A stretch of 64,000 nt of DNA, from the NCBI GenBank assembly GCA_030645495.1, contig JAUSLV010000022.1, forward strand, positions 124,001-188,000. The letters run 5' to 3'. Origin of the DNA: Actinomycetota bacterium. GTDB taxonomy: Bacteria; Actinomycetota; Acidimicrobiia; Acidimicrobiales; Ilumatobacteraceae. Position 1 is the stretch's first letter. Each line of letters opens with the position of its first letter. Shown piece after piece: positions 1 through 7,578 of the stretch. Below the pieces are notes generated by a model. It was not told where the DNA came from. It did not search any database and saw only the letters and a program-made list of their open reading frames with translations. Position numbers and translations under genes: made by a program.

Positions 1-1167
1 GCCTTGCCCGTACACGGATTGCACGATCACCAGGTCGTCGCCGTTCCCGGCGATGTAGGCGGCGGCGGTAGGCGAGGCCAGCGTTTGCCACCCGGCAGCC
101 TTTGTCCAGGCGGCGGTCGTACGTTGCGACTCGTCAGAGCCGGCGACAGCGAGGATCCCGCCGTCGGTGAGGGCGATTTGCGAGCGGCGGGCGGCGAGCG
201 CGCTCATCGATGCGTCGTCAGGGATCGGCGTCCAGGTGTCGGCGGCGAGGTCGTAGATCGCGCCGTCGGTGAACACGTTGGTCAGGTACTGGGGCTGGGG
301 GTCGAGCCGGACCATCGGCGCCTGGTCGGTGTCGACCGGGGTGACGGCCCGATCCGCGGCGTCGTCGGTGAAGCCGCCCCACAGCGCAATCGTGGTGGAC
401 GAGGTGGCCACCGACGGGACGAAGCGGGCCGACCACTCCGCGATGGCGCCCTTCACCCAGGTGCCGCTGGCCCGTTGCCAGCGCCATACGGCGGGCGGCC
501 CTTCCGGGGCGAGTGGGTTGCCACTGAGTCCAGTGTGGACGACGGCCAGCACGTCGCCGCTCCACGCCCAGGGCGAGGGGTTGTAGCGGACGGCCGATGG
601 CAGGTCGATGGCCGTCCAGGTGAGTGTGTCGAGGTCAAGCAGGGCGGCGCCACCCGGCTGGTCGCTGGTGCGCTCGCTGATCGCCATCACCGAGTTGCCG
701 GCCAGTTGGAACGTGGCATCGCCGGTGAGCGGCGCCGAGGGGATCTCCTGCCACTCGTCGGCCGCGGGGTCGTAGATGCCGCCACCGAACGAAGTTGCAT
801 CGGCATCGGCGCCGGGCGACCCGCCGAGCACCAGTACGCGCCCGTCATCCGTCGTCACCGCCCGGGCATGCACGCTCACGGCGAACGGCGGGGCTGCCGC
901 TGGTCGCCATACCCCAACGGGAGGCATCGACAAGGTGGCGCCGGTGGTTCGATCGGTGCGGTCGCTGCGCAGCGCCAGGCCGGTGGCCACCAGCCCACCC
1001 ACGGCCACGACGGCCGCGGCCACCAGCGCCAGCCGGCGTCGGGGCCGTGCGTCGACCACGGTGGTCGCCATCATCGGGACGGATGTGTCGGTGGATGCGG
1101 CCGTTGGCACCTCTGCGGTCTCGAGCACGTCGCGGTACAGGGCCAGGCGTTCTTCAACGGTGGGCAT
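1..1167 (-). CDS. Membrane-anchored kelch-like beta-propeller protein (3' end outside window)
   Basis: The frame is open from an ATG at 1167 to the window edge (389 codons seen; the C-terminus is missing). After a ~45-residue cytoplasmic N-terminus and an Arg-rich stretch there is one hydrophobic segment (about residues 46-66). The extracytoplasmic part carries kelch-like blades of the type 'VLVLGGSP...YDPAADEWQEIPSAP' and 'YDLAADTWTPIP', so it probably folds as a beta-propeller. It overlaps the 3' end of the ECF sigma gene upstream by 14 bp, so the two are co-transcribed. By position and topology it is the likely anti-sigma or sensor partner of that sigma factor, but no zinc-binding anti-sigma motif was seen. 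The kelch assignment comes from motifs only. Confidence 0.75.
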   Translation of the reverse strand, partial: MPTVEERLALYRDVLETAEVPTAASTDTSVPMMATTVVDARPRRRLALVAAAVVAVGGLVATGLALRSDRTDRTTGATLSMPPVGVWRPAAAPPFAVSVHARAVTTDDGRVLVLGGSPGADADATSFGGGIYDPAADEWQEIPSAPLTGDATFQLAGNSVMAISERTSDQPGGAALLDLDTLTWTAIDLPSAVRYNPSPWAWSGDVLAVVHTGLSGNPLAPEGPPAVWRWQRASGTWVKGAIAEWSARFVPSVATSSTTIALWGGFTDDAADRAVTPVDTDQAPMVRLDPQPQYLTNVFTDGAIYDLAADTWTPIPDDASMSALAARRSQIALTDGGILAVAGSDESQRTTAAWTKAAGWQTLASPTAAAYIAGNGDDLVIVQSVYGQG

Positions 1168-1642
1168 CGGGGGTCTCCTCGTTCAGCAGGCGGCGCAGCG
1201 TGGTCATGCCACGGTGCAGGCGATTGCGCACGGCGCTCACGGAGGTGCCGAGGAACTCGGCGGCCTCGTCGTAGCGATAGCCGTAGGCATGGATCAGCAC
1301 GACGACGGTGCGCTCGTCGGGGTGCAGGCGGGCGAGCGCCGCGTCGAGCGGCACGTCGTGTTCGGCGGGTTGGCCATCCCGCGGGCGCTCGGCCGGCCGT
1401 TCGGGCGGCAGCGTGACGGCCCGGTTCCAGCGCCGGTAGCGGCGAGTGCGCGACTGGGCCACGCGGTACAGATAGCCGACCGGGTTGTCGAGGTCGCGCA
1501 GGCGGTCACGGTGCTCCCACGCGTACTCGGTGACCTCGGCGTGCAGGTCGGCCCCCACCTCCAGCCCGTGCCGGGCGATCAGCACGCCGCGCAGGTGGGC
1601 CAGCGCCTCGCCGAGCGGTTGCTCGAACGAGTGGGTGCTCAT
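1154..1642 (-). CDS. ECF-type RNA polymerase sigma factor
   Basis: A 162-residue sigma-70 family protein of the extracytoplasmic-function type. Sigma region 2 spans about residues 20-75, including 'DNPVGYLYRVAQSRTRRYRR'. Region 4 spans about 98-153, with a helix-turn-helix ('YDEAAEFLGTSVSAVRNRLHRGM'). The frame is open for a further 128 codons upstream, but that stretch has no sigma similarity, so the ATG at 1642 is taken as the start. It overlaps the kelch-like membrane gene by 14 bp and is divergent from a truncated sigma gene at 1769. It would direct core polymerase to its own regulon in response to an envelope signal relayed by the partner; the signal is unknown. Confidence 0.85.
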   Translation of the reverse strand: MSTHSFEQPLGEALAHLRGVLIARHGLEVGADLHAEVTEYAWEHRDRLRDLDNPVGYLYRVAQSRTRRYRRWNRAVTLPPERPAERPRDGQPAEHDVPLDAALARLHPDERTVVVLIHAYGYRYDEAAEFLGTSVSAVRNRLHRGMTTLRRLLNEETPDAHR

Positions 1643-1768
1643 GCCGGACGTGTCGATGGGTACCACAACGACTGAAGACCCCCGACCCGCCTCATTCGTC
1701 TCATCGAACCACACAAAGTTCGCTAGGCCTGTCCGAGCTGTCACGATTTCGGGCGTGGCGAGGCCTTG

Positions 1769-2116
1769 GTGGGTGTGACCTTCGAGAAGTTCGTGCGCGG
1801 CGAGGGCCCCCGACTGCGAGCTGCGCTCGTGGCGACGTTCGGGCCGCAGCGCGGCACCGAGGCCGTGGCCGATGCGCTGGCCTATGGATGGGAGAACTGG
1901 GAACGCATCGAGCCGATGGACAACCGCATGGGCTACCTGTTCCGCGTCGCCTACCGCGTGGCCCTGCGCAACGGGCCGCGCCGGGCGCCGGCGTTCACCG
2001 CGCCGCCGGCCGACGAGCTGCCGCACTTCGAGCCACGACTGATGCTCGTGGACGACCAGCTGGTCATCCCCCTGTCTCCCTGCCCCAGCGACGCCCCACC
2101 GGCCACCACCGGCTGA
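1769..2116 (+). CDS. Truncated ECF sigma factor, region 2 only
   Basis: 115 residues. The first ~70 match sigma region 2 ('FEKFVRGEGPRLRAALVATF', then 'DNRMGYLFRVAYRVALR'). They resemble the divergent sigma factor at 1154-1642, which has 'DNPVGYLYRVAQS'. The remaining ~45 residues are low-complexity and contain no region 4 helix-turn-helix, so the -35-binding domain is missing. The start is uncertain among TTG 1766, GTG 1769 and GTG 1775; GTG 1769 follows a GGCGAGG-like ribosome site. It is either a decayed paralogue or a small protein that binds core polymerase or an anti-sigma without promoter recognition. Confidence 0.55.
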   Translation: MGVTFEKFVRGEGPRLRAALVATFGPQRGTEAVADALAYGWENWERIEPMDNRMGYLFRVAYRVALRNGPRRAPAFTAPPADELPHFEPRLMLVDDQLVIPLSPCPSDAPPATTG

Positions 2117-2119
2117 CGC

Positions 2120-3364
2120 TCAGCCTTCAGGTTCGAGGGCGTAGGGGTTCAGAATCTGGCGGCCCCACAGCGCATCGCGCTCGGCAATGGTGAGTCGGGC
2201 ATCGTCGGCGGCGTCGGCCCACTCGCTGCGGATGACGTGCACCTGCCGGTCGACGATCTCCTGCGCCTCGCGCCGGTCGAGCAGGAACGTCGGCGCGGCC
2301 GAGATGCAGCCGGCGAGGCGACTGAAGCGGTAGCCGTCGGGGCGGATGGCCATCGCCTGCGCCGCCTCGCCGCCCGACCGTGTCTGCGGGCAGATGTCGT
2401 ACGCCGGGGTGAGCGTCAGCTGGTTGCCGTCCCAGAAGGCCGCGTGGTTGCGGGCGTGGTCGTCGGTGTTGCCGACACAGATGTTGAACACGATGCGGGC
2501 GAACAGCTCGCGCAAGGTGCGCTTTGGGTCGTTGAACCGCATGCGGATCTGCTCGGCGAGCGCGGGGTACGTGGCGTAACGGCCCCACCGTTCGTCGAGT
2601 TGCAGCACGGTGAGCGCGGACACGAGCATCCGCCGTTCGCCTGGCACTGCTGTGCGGTCGAAGCGTTCGACGAGCAGCACGTCGCGGCCGAGGCACTCGA
2701 TCACCTCCGTGCCCGCCACGTGCAGCCCCACGCGCCGAGCGAGGTTCATCGCCACGCCCTCGGCCTTCACGACCGGGTACGGGTCGGAGTTGCGGGCGAA
2801 CTTGGCGATCAGCCGCCGGTCGGCGGCGGCGAGTAGCACCTTGGGCCGCGCGCCACCCAGCGACGACCCGTGCAGCAGCGCTTGGTCGAGATCGGGGGAG
2901 AACGGCTCGCCGGCCTCCAACCGCTCGGCCGCGAGCAGGAGTTCCTCGAGCGACGCTGCGCTGGTGCGCGGCACGTACTCGGTGGCGCTGGCCTGGAAGT
3001 CGAGCGCGCCGATGCGATCGGATCCCGACTCGAGCAGGTAGGTCAGCAGGCCCACGTCGCCCGGGTCGGCGTCGGGCGCGGCGCGGCCGAACCGCTGGCG
3101 CAGAATCACTCGCTGGCCCCATGCGTCGGGGCCGGCGTCGGCGATGCACCCCGCGACGCGCATGCCGTCGAGCGGCACGAGGCGGCGATCCTCCAACGGT
3201 AGTTCCGGCAGGAACAGCGGCACGGCGTCGGGGCGAGCGAGGTAGCTGCGCCCGTAGACGAAATCGACGGTGTCGCCGTGGTCGTCGAGGCGGCCGGCCA
3301 CGACTGGCTCGGTGGAGCCAGGCAGCCATACCCACACGAACGCGGCAGTGGGCTCAGAAGTCAT
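2120..3364 (-). CDS. hipA: HipA-family serine/threonine kinase toxin
   Basis: 414 residues, normal for HipA toxins, which phosphorylate cellular targets (glutamyl-tRNA synthetase in E. coli) and arrest growth. Visible landmarks are the N-terminal HipA_N region, the 'SSLGGARPK' nucleotide loop, 'RLIAKF' with the ATP-binding lysine, the catalytic 'NTDDHARNHAAF' segment and the metal-binding 'YDICP' that stands in for DFG. The start overlaps the 3' end of the upstream antitoxin gene by 11 bp, the classic hipBA arrangement. All key kinase residues appear present, so the toxin is probably active. Confidence 0.9.
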   Translation of the reverse strand: MTSEPTAAFVWVWLPGSTEPVVAGRLDDHGDTVDFVYGRSYLARPDAVPLFLPELPLEDRRLVPLDGMRVAGCIADAGPDAWGQRVILRQRFGRAAPDADPGDVGLLTYLLESGSDRIGALDFQASATEYVPRTSAASLEELLLAAERLEAGEPFSPDLDQALLHGSSLGGARPKVLLAAADRRLIAKFARNSDPYPVVKAEGVAMNLARRVGLHVAGTEVIECLGRDVLLVERFDRTAVPGERRMLVSALTVLQLDERWGRYATYPALAEQIRMRFNDPKRTLRELFARIVFNICVGNTDDHARNHAAFWDGNQLTLTPAYDICPQTRSGGEAAQAMAIRPDGYRFSRLAGCISAAPTFLLDRREAQEIVDRQVHVIRSEWADAADDARLTIAERDALWGRQILNPYALEPEG

Positions 3365-3692
3365 TGTTCAGCCCCTCGTCGGTGGCCCGCACCCTGGCCG
3401 GCAGCAGGGCCAGACGGTCGTCGCTGCGGCGCACGAGCGCAGGGAGTTCGGCCGGGCCGGCGCCGAACAGATCCACGCCCACCAGCCCGGCCACTTCGAA
3501 CATCGTGCCCAGCGCCACGGTGGGATCGCCGCGCTCCGCCTTGCGCACGGTCACGGCGGTGATGCCCGCTCGCTCGGCCAAGTCCTTCACCGTCATACGC
3601 CGCCGACGCCGCGCCGCGGCGACCTCCAGCCCCAGGACGCGCGCTGCGTCGAGGGTCTGTGGGAGGTAGGTGCGGGTTGCCTTCACGATCAT
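3354..3692 (-). CDS. hipB: HipB-like antitoxin, XRE-family HTH
   Basis: 112 residues with a Cro/CI-type helix-turn-helix at about residues 30-65 ('MTVKDLAERAGITAVTVRKAERGD'). It should neutralise HipA and repress its own operon by binding operators upstream. The ATG at 3692 abuts a GGAG ribosome site with no spacing, whereas the in-frame GTG at 3686 lies 6 nt from that GGAG, so translation may really begin at 3686 (110 residues). The upstream DNA is notably AT-rich and contains a palindrome at 3698-3715. Confidence 0.85.
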   Translation of the reverse strand: MIVKATRTYLPQTLDAARVLGLEVAAARRRRRMTVKDLAERAGITAVTVRKAERGDPTVALGTMFEVAGLVGVDLFGAGPAELPALVRRSDDRLALLPARVRATDEGLNNDF

Positions 3693-3697
3693 CTCCG

Positions 3698-3715
3698 ATC
3701 AGTAGAATAACTGAT
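3698..3715. promoter_or_regulatory. Candidate hipBA operator palindrome
   Basis: ATCAGT-AGAATA-ACTGAT is a perfect 6-bp inverted repeat with a 6-bp spacer, directly upstream of the antitoxin start in an AT-rich stretch that also supplies -10-like hexamers. Its position fits autoregulation by the HTH antitoxin; binding is inferred. Confidence 0.5.
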
Positions 3716-3754
3716 AAGTATCTAAGAGAAACTATAACGCTCAATCGATCGCCG

Positions 3755-3804
3755 TTCACGTCGCGGCCTCTACCGCAACCCTGCGGTAGATCGCGCGACA
3801 TGAA
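3755..3804. repeat. Nested inverted repeat, copy A
   Basis: Outer arms TTCACGTCGCG (3755-3765) and CGCGACATGAA (3794-3804) pair with one mismatch. They enclose a perfect 9-bp inner stem TCTACCGCA/TGCGGTAGA (3769-3777 / 3782-3790) with a 4-nt loop. It lies between hipB and an ECF sigma gene. The outer arms are shared with copies at 6378, 7016 and 53892 while the inner stem is different, which marks a dispersed repeat family. Confidence 0.75.
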
Positions 3805-3910
3805 GACTGGTGCGGACGGCAGAGTCGCGCAGAAAGCTGCAGCGGAACGGGGCGCTCGTGCGTGTGTCTGTGTGATGCTCTCCACACTCCAGCCACGGCG
3901 GATCACGCTC

Positions 3911-4411
3911 ATGACCGAACCTCCTGAACTCGTCGTCGACGTCGTCGGCAGCCTGGGCTTCGATGCCGTCTACCGGCGCGAGTACCCGGGGCTGATCGCG
4001 GTCGCGACTGCCCTGGCCGGTGACGACGCGGACGATCTCGTGCAGGACGCGATGGTGCGTGCGTTGGTGCGGTGGGACAAGGTCGCTCGCCTCGAGCGGC
4101 CGGGTGGGTGGTGCCACCGGGTGTTGGTGAACCTCTGTCGCAGCCGTTGGCGGCGACGGGTCACCGAAGCCCGGTTCCTCGCCCGCTTGCGCCGTGAGGA
4201 GGCCAGCACCGACGGCCCCACCGCGGCGACCGTGGACTTCTGGCGTGCCGTGCGCACCCTGCCCGAGCGGCCCCGCTCGGTGGTGGCGCTCTACTACGCC
4301 GGCGACCACAGCGTGGCCGAGGTGGCGAGCATCCTCGACATCCCCGAAGGAACCGTGCGCAGCGACCTCACCCGCGCCCGCGTGCTGCTTCGCGAACTGC
4401 TGGAGGCCTGA
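3911..4411 (+). CDS. ECF-type RNA polymerase sigma factor
   Basis: 166 residues. Region 2 is visible ('GLIAVATALAGDDADDLVQDAMVRALVRWDKV', about residues 28-60) and region 4 ends the protein ('LPERPRSVVALYYAGDHSVAEVASILDIPEGTVRSDLTRARVLL'). The acidic 'DDADDLVQDAM' helix is the core-binding part of region 2.2. ATG 3911 is chosen because the upstream in-frame extension has no family similarity. The stop is followed after 1 nt by the start of a one-pass membrane protein at 4413, its likely partner. Confidence 0.9.
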   Translation: MTEPPELVVDVVGSLGFDAVYRREYPGLIAVATALAGDDADDLVQDAMVRALVRWDKVARLERPGGWCHRVLVNLCRSRWRRRVTEARFLARLRREEASTDGPTAATVDFWRAVRTLPERPRSVVALYYAGDHSVAEVASILDIPEGTVRSDLTRARVLLRELLEA

Positions 4412-4412
4412 C

Positions 4413-6344
4413 ATGACCAACCACGACGACGACTTCGACGCGATGGCCCGCGCTGCCGGCTCCGCCCTGCGCCGCCCCGCCCCCGAGGACGGACTGACGC
4501 GAGTGCGCACCCTCCGCAAGCGCCGCCAAGTCGTGGGCACGACGATGGTGGGCGTGGCCGGGCTGGCGATCCTGATCGCCGGCGTGTCGCTCGCGTCGCG
4601 CGGTTCTGAACCGGCGCGGCCGGTGGGCCCGGTGGACACGACGCCTGTGCCCCCGAATCTCGACGGAGCATGGACGATGGACACCTCGCCCGAGGGCCTG
4701 CCGTTCTGGGGTGCCGAGGCCGACAAGGAGTTCGGCATGCCCAGTGGTGACGACTGGGTGGTGCGTATCTACGCCACCGAGTCGGCCACACCCGAGGCCG
4801 ACCCCAACGTGCGCCTCGCCAGCTTCGCTGCCAGTCAGACTTCGGTCCTGATCGCGCCCGCAGCCGATACTGTCCCTGTCGACGTGGGTGGCGCTGCCGG
4901 CTCGACCTGGATCGACGGCGAGCATCAGTACGTGCTGTTCGACCGTGGTGGCTACACGTTCTGGCTCGACTCGGTGGGCATCGACGATCCACTGGCGCTC
5001 GCGGCCACCGTCACCCGTGCGCCCGACAACTTCGGTGCTGTGGTCGACACCAACGCCCTTCCCGCCGGAGTGATCGAACGCGCTGCCGGCATCAACTGGG
5101 AGGTCGAGTTCCTCAGCCGCGCAGTCCTTGCTGACGGCCGCGTCACAGTCGCTCATTGGGAAAGCCCCGCGCACGATGAGGGCGTGTTCTATGTGTCGTT
5201 CGTCGAGAGCCCCTCGGAGTTCCTGTTGCACCGCATCGACGCCGACTACACGAAGGTGGTGGACATCGACCTCGGTGTTCGCCAGGCGACCCTCACGGCC
5301 ATCGATCACTTCGGGTCCGAGCCGGCCGACACCACCTTCGTGTGGTGGAACGACGGCGTCCGCACGGTGATGGTCGCTGGCTATGGCGTTACCGAGCAGC
5401 GGGTGATCGACGCGGCCACCGCCCTGCGCCCCGCCACCGCCGCGGAGTGGACCGCGATGGTGCAGCAGCAGGGGCATACCGACGTGGTGACCACGACCAC
5501 AGTCGAAGTCGCTCCCACCGGGCAGCCGTTGGAACTGCCCGCTGCGCCCGAGGGCTATGCGCCCGCTGGGCAGGGCATTCGGCCGGCTGGCGGCGAGGCC
5601 GTTCGCGGGGCGGTGTTCGTGCAGCGGGATGCGAACAACGTCCAGGTCGAGGAGGTGATCGTGCGCTTCGGCCCCATCAACCTGGTCAGCGGCGAAACAC
5701 CGCGAACCCCGATTCCCGTTCCGGCGAATCTGGCACCGGCGGTTCAGAGCGACATCGTCATCACTCAGCAGGACCGCACCGTGCGCGTGCAGTACGACCT
5801 CGGTGATCACGGCAATCTGATGCTCGAGTCGTTCCATGAGGACGAGTCGACCAGCGGCGCACTGGCCGACGACATGCAGGCCATCGCCGCCGCGCTGTTG
5901 TTGACGCCAGGAGAGCCGATCAACGACGAGGGTGTCTTGCCCGAGGGTTGGTCGCTCGTGGCCTCGGGAGACATTCCCGAGGAGATCGTTCCCGGCTACT
6001 ACCAGGCGTTCGAGGTGGACCGACCCGATGGCGGGAACAAGGTGAGCGTCGAGAACCGCTTCATCCACGACCCGGCCTTCCCGTTCTGGATCGGCTACCG
6101 GAGCATGCTGCCGGTGCAGACGGTGACGGTGCGTGGGCACGCCGGCACTGTCATCTTCGTGAACGAGTACAACTGGGACGGCGTGAGTTCCGTGCCGGTG
6201 AACGAGTCGTCGATGCTGATCTGGGAGGAGGCTCCCGATCATTGGGTCACGCTGTGGGCCGGCGGCATGACCACCGAGCAGGCAGTCGCCCTTGCCGATC
6301 GGCTCGTCCCTGTAGCCATCTCCGACTGGGGCGCACAGGGCTAA
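4413..6344 (+). CDS. One-pass membrane protein, probable sigma-factor partner
   Basis: 643 residues: a short cytoplasmic N-terminus rich in Arg, a single membrane segment (about residues 39-61, 'VVGTTMVGVAGLAILIAGVSLA') and a ~580-residue extracytoplasmic part. I recognise no catalytic motif in the outer part; it looks beta-rich, with two broad halves separated by a Thr-rich linker near residue 365. It begins 1 nt after the ECF sigma stop, so translational coupling is likely. By topology and position it would hold or release the sigma factor in response to an envelope signal. A long antisense frame over the same DNA is a shadow. Confidence 0.7.
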   Translation: MTNHDDDFDAMARAAGSALRRPAPEDGLTRVRTLRKRRQVVGTTMVGVAGLAILIAGVSLASRGSEPARPVGPVDTTPVPPNLDGAWTMDTSPEGLPFWGAEADKEFGMPSGDDWVVRIYATESATPEADPNVRLASFAASQTSVLIAPAADTVPVDVGGAAGSTWIDGEHQYVLFDRGGYTFWLDSVGIDDPLALAATVTRAPDNFGAVVDTNALPAGVIERAAGINWEVEFLSRAVLADGRVTVAHWESPAHDEGVFYVSFVESPSEFLLHRIDADYTKVVDIDLGVRQATLTAIDHFGSEPADTTFVWWNDGVRTVMVAGYGVTEQRVIDAATALRPATAAEWTAMVQQQGHTDVVTTTTVEVAPTGQPLELPAAPEGYAPAGQGIRPAGGEAVRGAVFVQRDANNVQVEEVIVRFGPINLVSGETPRTPIPVPANLAPAVQSDIVITQQDRTVRVQYDLGDHGNLMLESFHEDESTSGALADDMQAIAAALLLTPGEPINDEGVLPEGWSLVASGDIPEEIVPGYYQAFEVDRPDGGNKVSVENRFIHDPAFPFWIGYRSMLPVQTVTVRGHAGTVIFVNEYNWDGVSSVPVNESSMLIWEEAPDHWVTLWAGGMTTEQAVALADRLVPVAISDWGAQG

Positions 6345-6377
6345 ATCGCAACCACGACCCTCGGCTGGTCCCTCTTC

Positions 6378-6439
6378 CCCCGTCTGTGTCGCGGGCCCGA
6401 TCACGGGAATCCGTGAGCACGGCCGCGACACAGACGGGG
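6378..6439. repeat. Nested inverted repeat, copy B
   Basis: Perfect 17-bp outer arms CCCCGTCTGTGTCGCGG (6378-6394) and CCGCGACACAGACGGGG (6423-6439) enclose an inner stem TCACGG-gaat-CCGTGA (6401-6416). It lies just after the membrane-protein stop and before the cupin gene, so as RNA it could terminate transcription. It shares its left 27 bp almost exactly with copy C at 7011, so it is more than a generic terminator. Confidence 0.8.
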
Positions 6440-6466
6440 CCGGGGGTGCGGAGTACGTTCGGCGGG

Positions 6467-6994
6467 ATGGAGCCGATGGTGCAGGCGTTGGTGGATCACT
6501 TCGGGATGACTCCGCTGCCGGTGGAGGCGACGTGGTTCGTCAGCACGTGGCGCAGCGCGGCCGACATGCCCGAGGGTGGGCCGGTGGGCACGGCGATGAT
6601 CGGGCTGTACGCGGCCGACCCGCCCAGCCGCTCGCTGTTCCACCGCCTGACGTTCGACGAGACGTGGCACTTCTACGGCGGCGACCCGCTGCGGCTGGTG
6701 CTGCTGCACCCCGACGGCACCACCGCCGAGGTGACGATGGGCGCCGAGCCACTCGCCGGCCAGCACGTGCAATACGTGATCCCGGCCGGCACGTGGCAGG
6801 CGGGCGAACTGGTGCCCGGCGGCCGTTGGGCGCTGTTCGGGTGCACGCTCGCCCCGGGTTTCACCGGCACCTGCTTCGAGGGTGGCCGGGCGAGCGACCT
6901 GCTGGCGACCTACCCCCACCGGGCCGACGACATCCGACGCCTGGCCGTGCCCGACGACCACGCGACGACGATGCCCGACGGCTTCGCCAGCTGA
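6467..6994 (+). CDS. Cupin-superfamily protein, DUF985 (cupin_5) family
   Basis: 175 residues, the usual size of the DUF985/cupin_5 family, single-domain beta-barrel proteins of poorly known function. Typical blocks are 'STWRSAADMPEGGPVGTAMIGLYA', 'FHRLTFDETWHFYGGDPLRLVLLHPDG' and 'QYVIPAGTWQAGELVPGG'. The His and Asp residues of the 'DETWHFY' block would line the pocket. The ATG at 6467 follows GGCGGG. The gene stands alone and is flanked on both sides by the same nested inverted repeat (6378-6439 and 7016-7058). Confidence 0.85.
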   Translation: MEPMVQALVDHFGMTPLPVEATWFVSTWRSAADMPEGGPVGTAMIGLYAADPPSRSLFHRLTFDETWHFYGGDPLRLVLLHPDGTTAEVTMGAEPLAGQHVQYVIPAGTWQAGELVPGGRWALFGCTLAPGFTGTCFEGGRASDLLATYPHRADDIRRLAVPDDHATTMPDGFAS

Positions 6995-7015
6995 CGCCTC
7001 CCGCGCTCCCCTCTG

Positions 7016-7058
7016 TGTCGCGGCCCTGATCACGACAGTGGCGGGTGAGGCCGCGACA
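7016..7058. repeat. Nested inverted repeat, copy C
   Basis: 10-bp perfect arms TGTCGCGGCC (7016-7025) and GGCCGCGACA (7049-7058). The sequence from 7007, including 'TCTGTGTCGCGG' and the following 'GATCACG', nearly repeats copy B, and the right flank 'CATGAA' matches copies A and D. It lies between the cupin stop and the next sigma gene, whose start is about 60 bp downstream. The inner sequence is degenerate compared with copy B. Confidence 0.65.
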
Positions 7059-7119
7059 TGAACGGAGGAAGGGCGAAATCGAGTGGCGGTGCATCGGGCC
7101 CGGCGGGGTTACATGATTG

Positions 7120-7578
7120 ATGACCATGACCAGCGATGCCGAGGTGTACAGCAAGTACGCCGACGAACTGATCCGGTTCGGGGCCGCGCTGGTGGGGCCG
7201 TCGGGGGCGGAAGACCTGTTGGCCGGTTCGGTGCTGCGCGCGCTCGCCTCGCCGCGCTGGCCCGAGGTGGAGAACAAGCGGGCGTACCTGTACCGCGTGC
7301 TGTTCAACGAGGCCGGCCGCGCCCGGCGTGACGCCACCAGGCGGATGGAGCGCGAGTTGCGCGCCGCGCCCGGTGAACGCGTGGACGGCGCGCCGGTGGA
7401 CCGCGACGTGATCGCCGCGCTGCTGCGCCTCAGCGTGCGCCAGCGCGCCGTCGTGTTCCTCACCTACTGGGCCGACCTGCCGCCCGCAGAGATCGCCGCA
7501 CTACTGGATTCGTCGCTACGCACCGTCGAGCGCGAACTGTCGGCCGCCAAGGCGCGGCTGGAGGAGTTGCTGTCATGA
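7120..7578 (+). CDS. Short ECF-type sigma factor
   Basis: 152 residues. Region 2 includes 'YADELIRFGAALVGPSGAEDLLAGSVLRALAS' and 'NKRAYLYRVLFNEAGRARR'. Region 4 includes 'LSVRQRAVVFLTYWADLPPAEIAALLDSSLRTVERELSAAKARL'. It closely resembles the sigma factor at 10557 ('HADELIRFATTLVGPSAAHD'), so the two pairs probably arose by duplication. The start is one of clustered TTG 7117, ATG 7120 and ATG 7126 codons. The last 4 bp overlap the partner membrane gene (ATGA), showing translational coupling. Confidence 0.88.
   Translation: MTMTSDAEVYSKYADELIRFGAALVGPSGAEDLLAGSVLRALASPRWPEVENKRAYLYRVLFNEAGRARRDATRRMERELRAAPGERVDGAPVDRDVIAALLRLSVRQRAVVFLTYWADLPPAEIAALLDSSLRTVERELSAAKARLEELLS

Noticed and set aside
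4368-6431. 687-codon minus-strand frame
   Set aside because: Antisense shadow of the membrane protein at 4413; low-complexity His/Arg/Gly composition and no motifs.
6378-6439. Simple rho-independent terminator
   Set aside because: It may terminate, but its arms are shared with three other sites and it precedes no U tract, so a repeat family explains it better.
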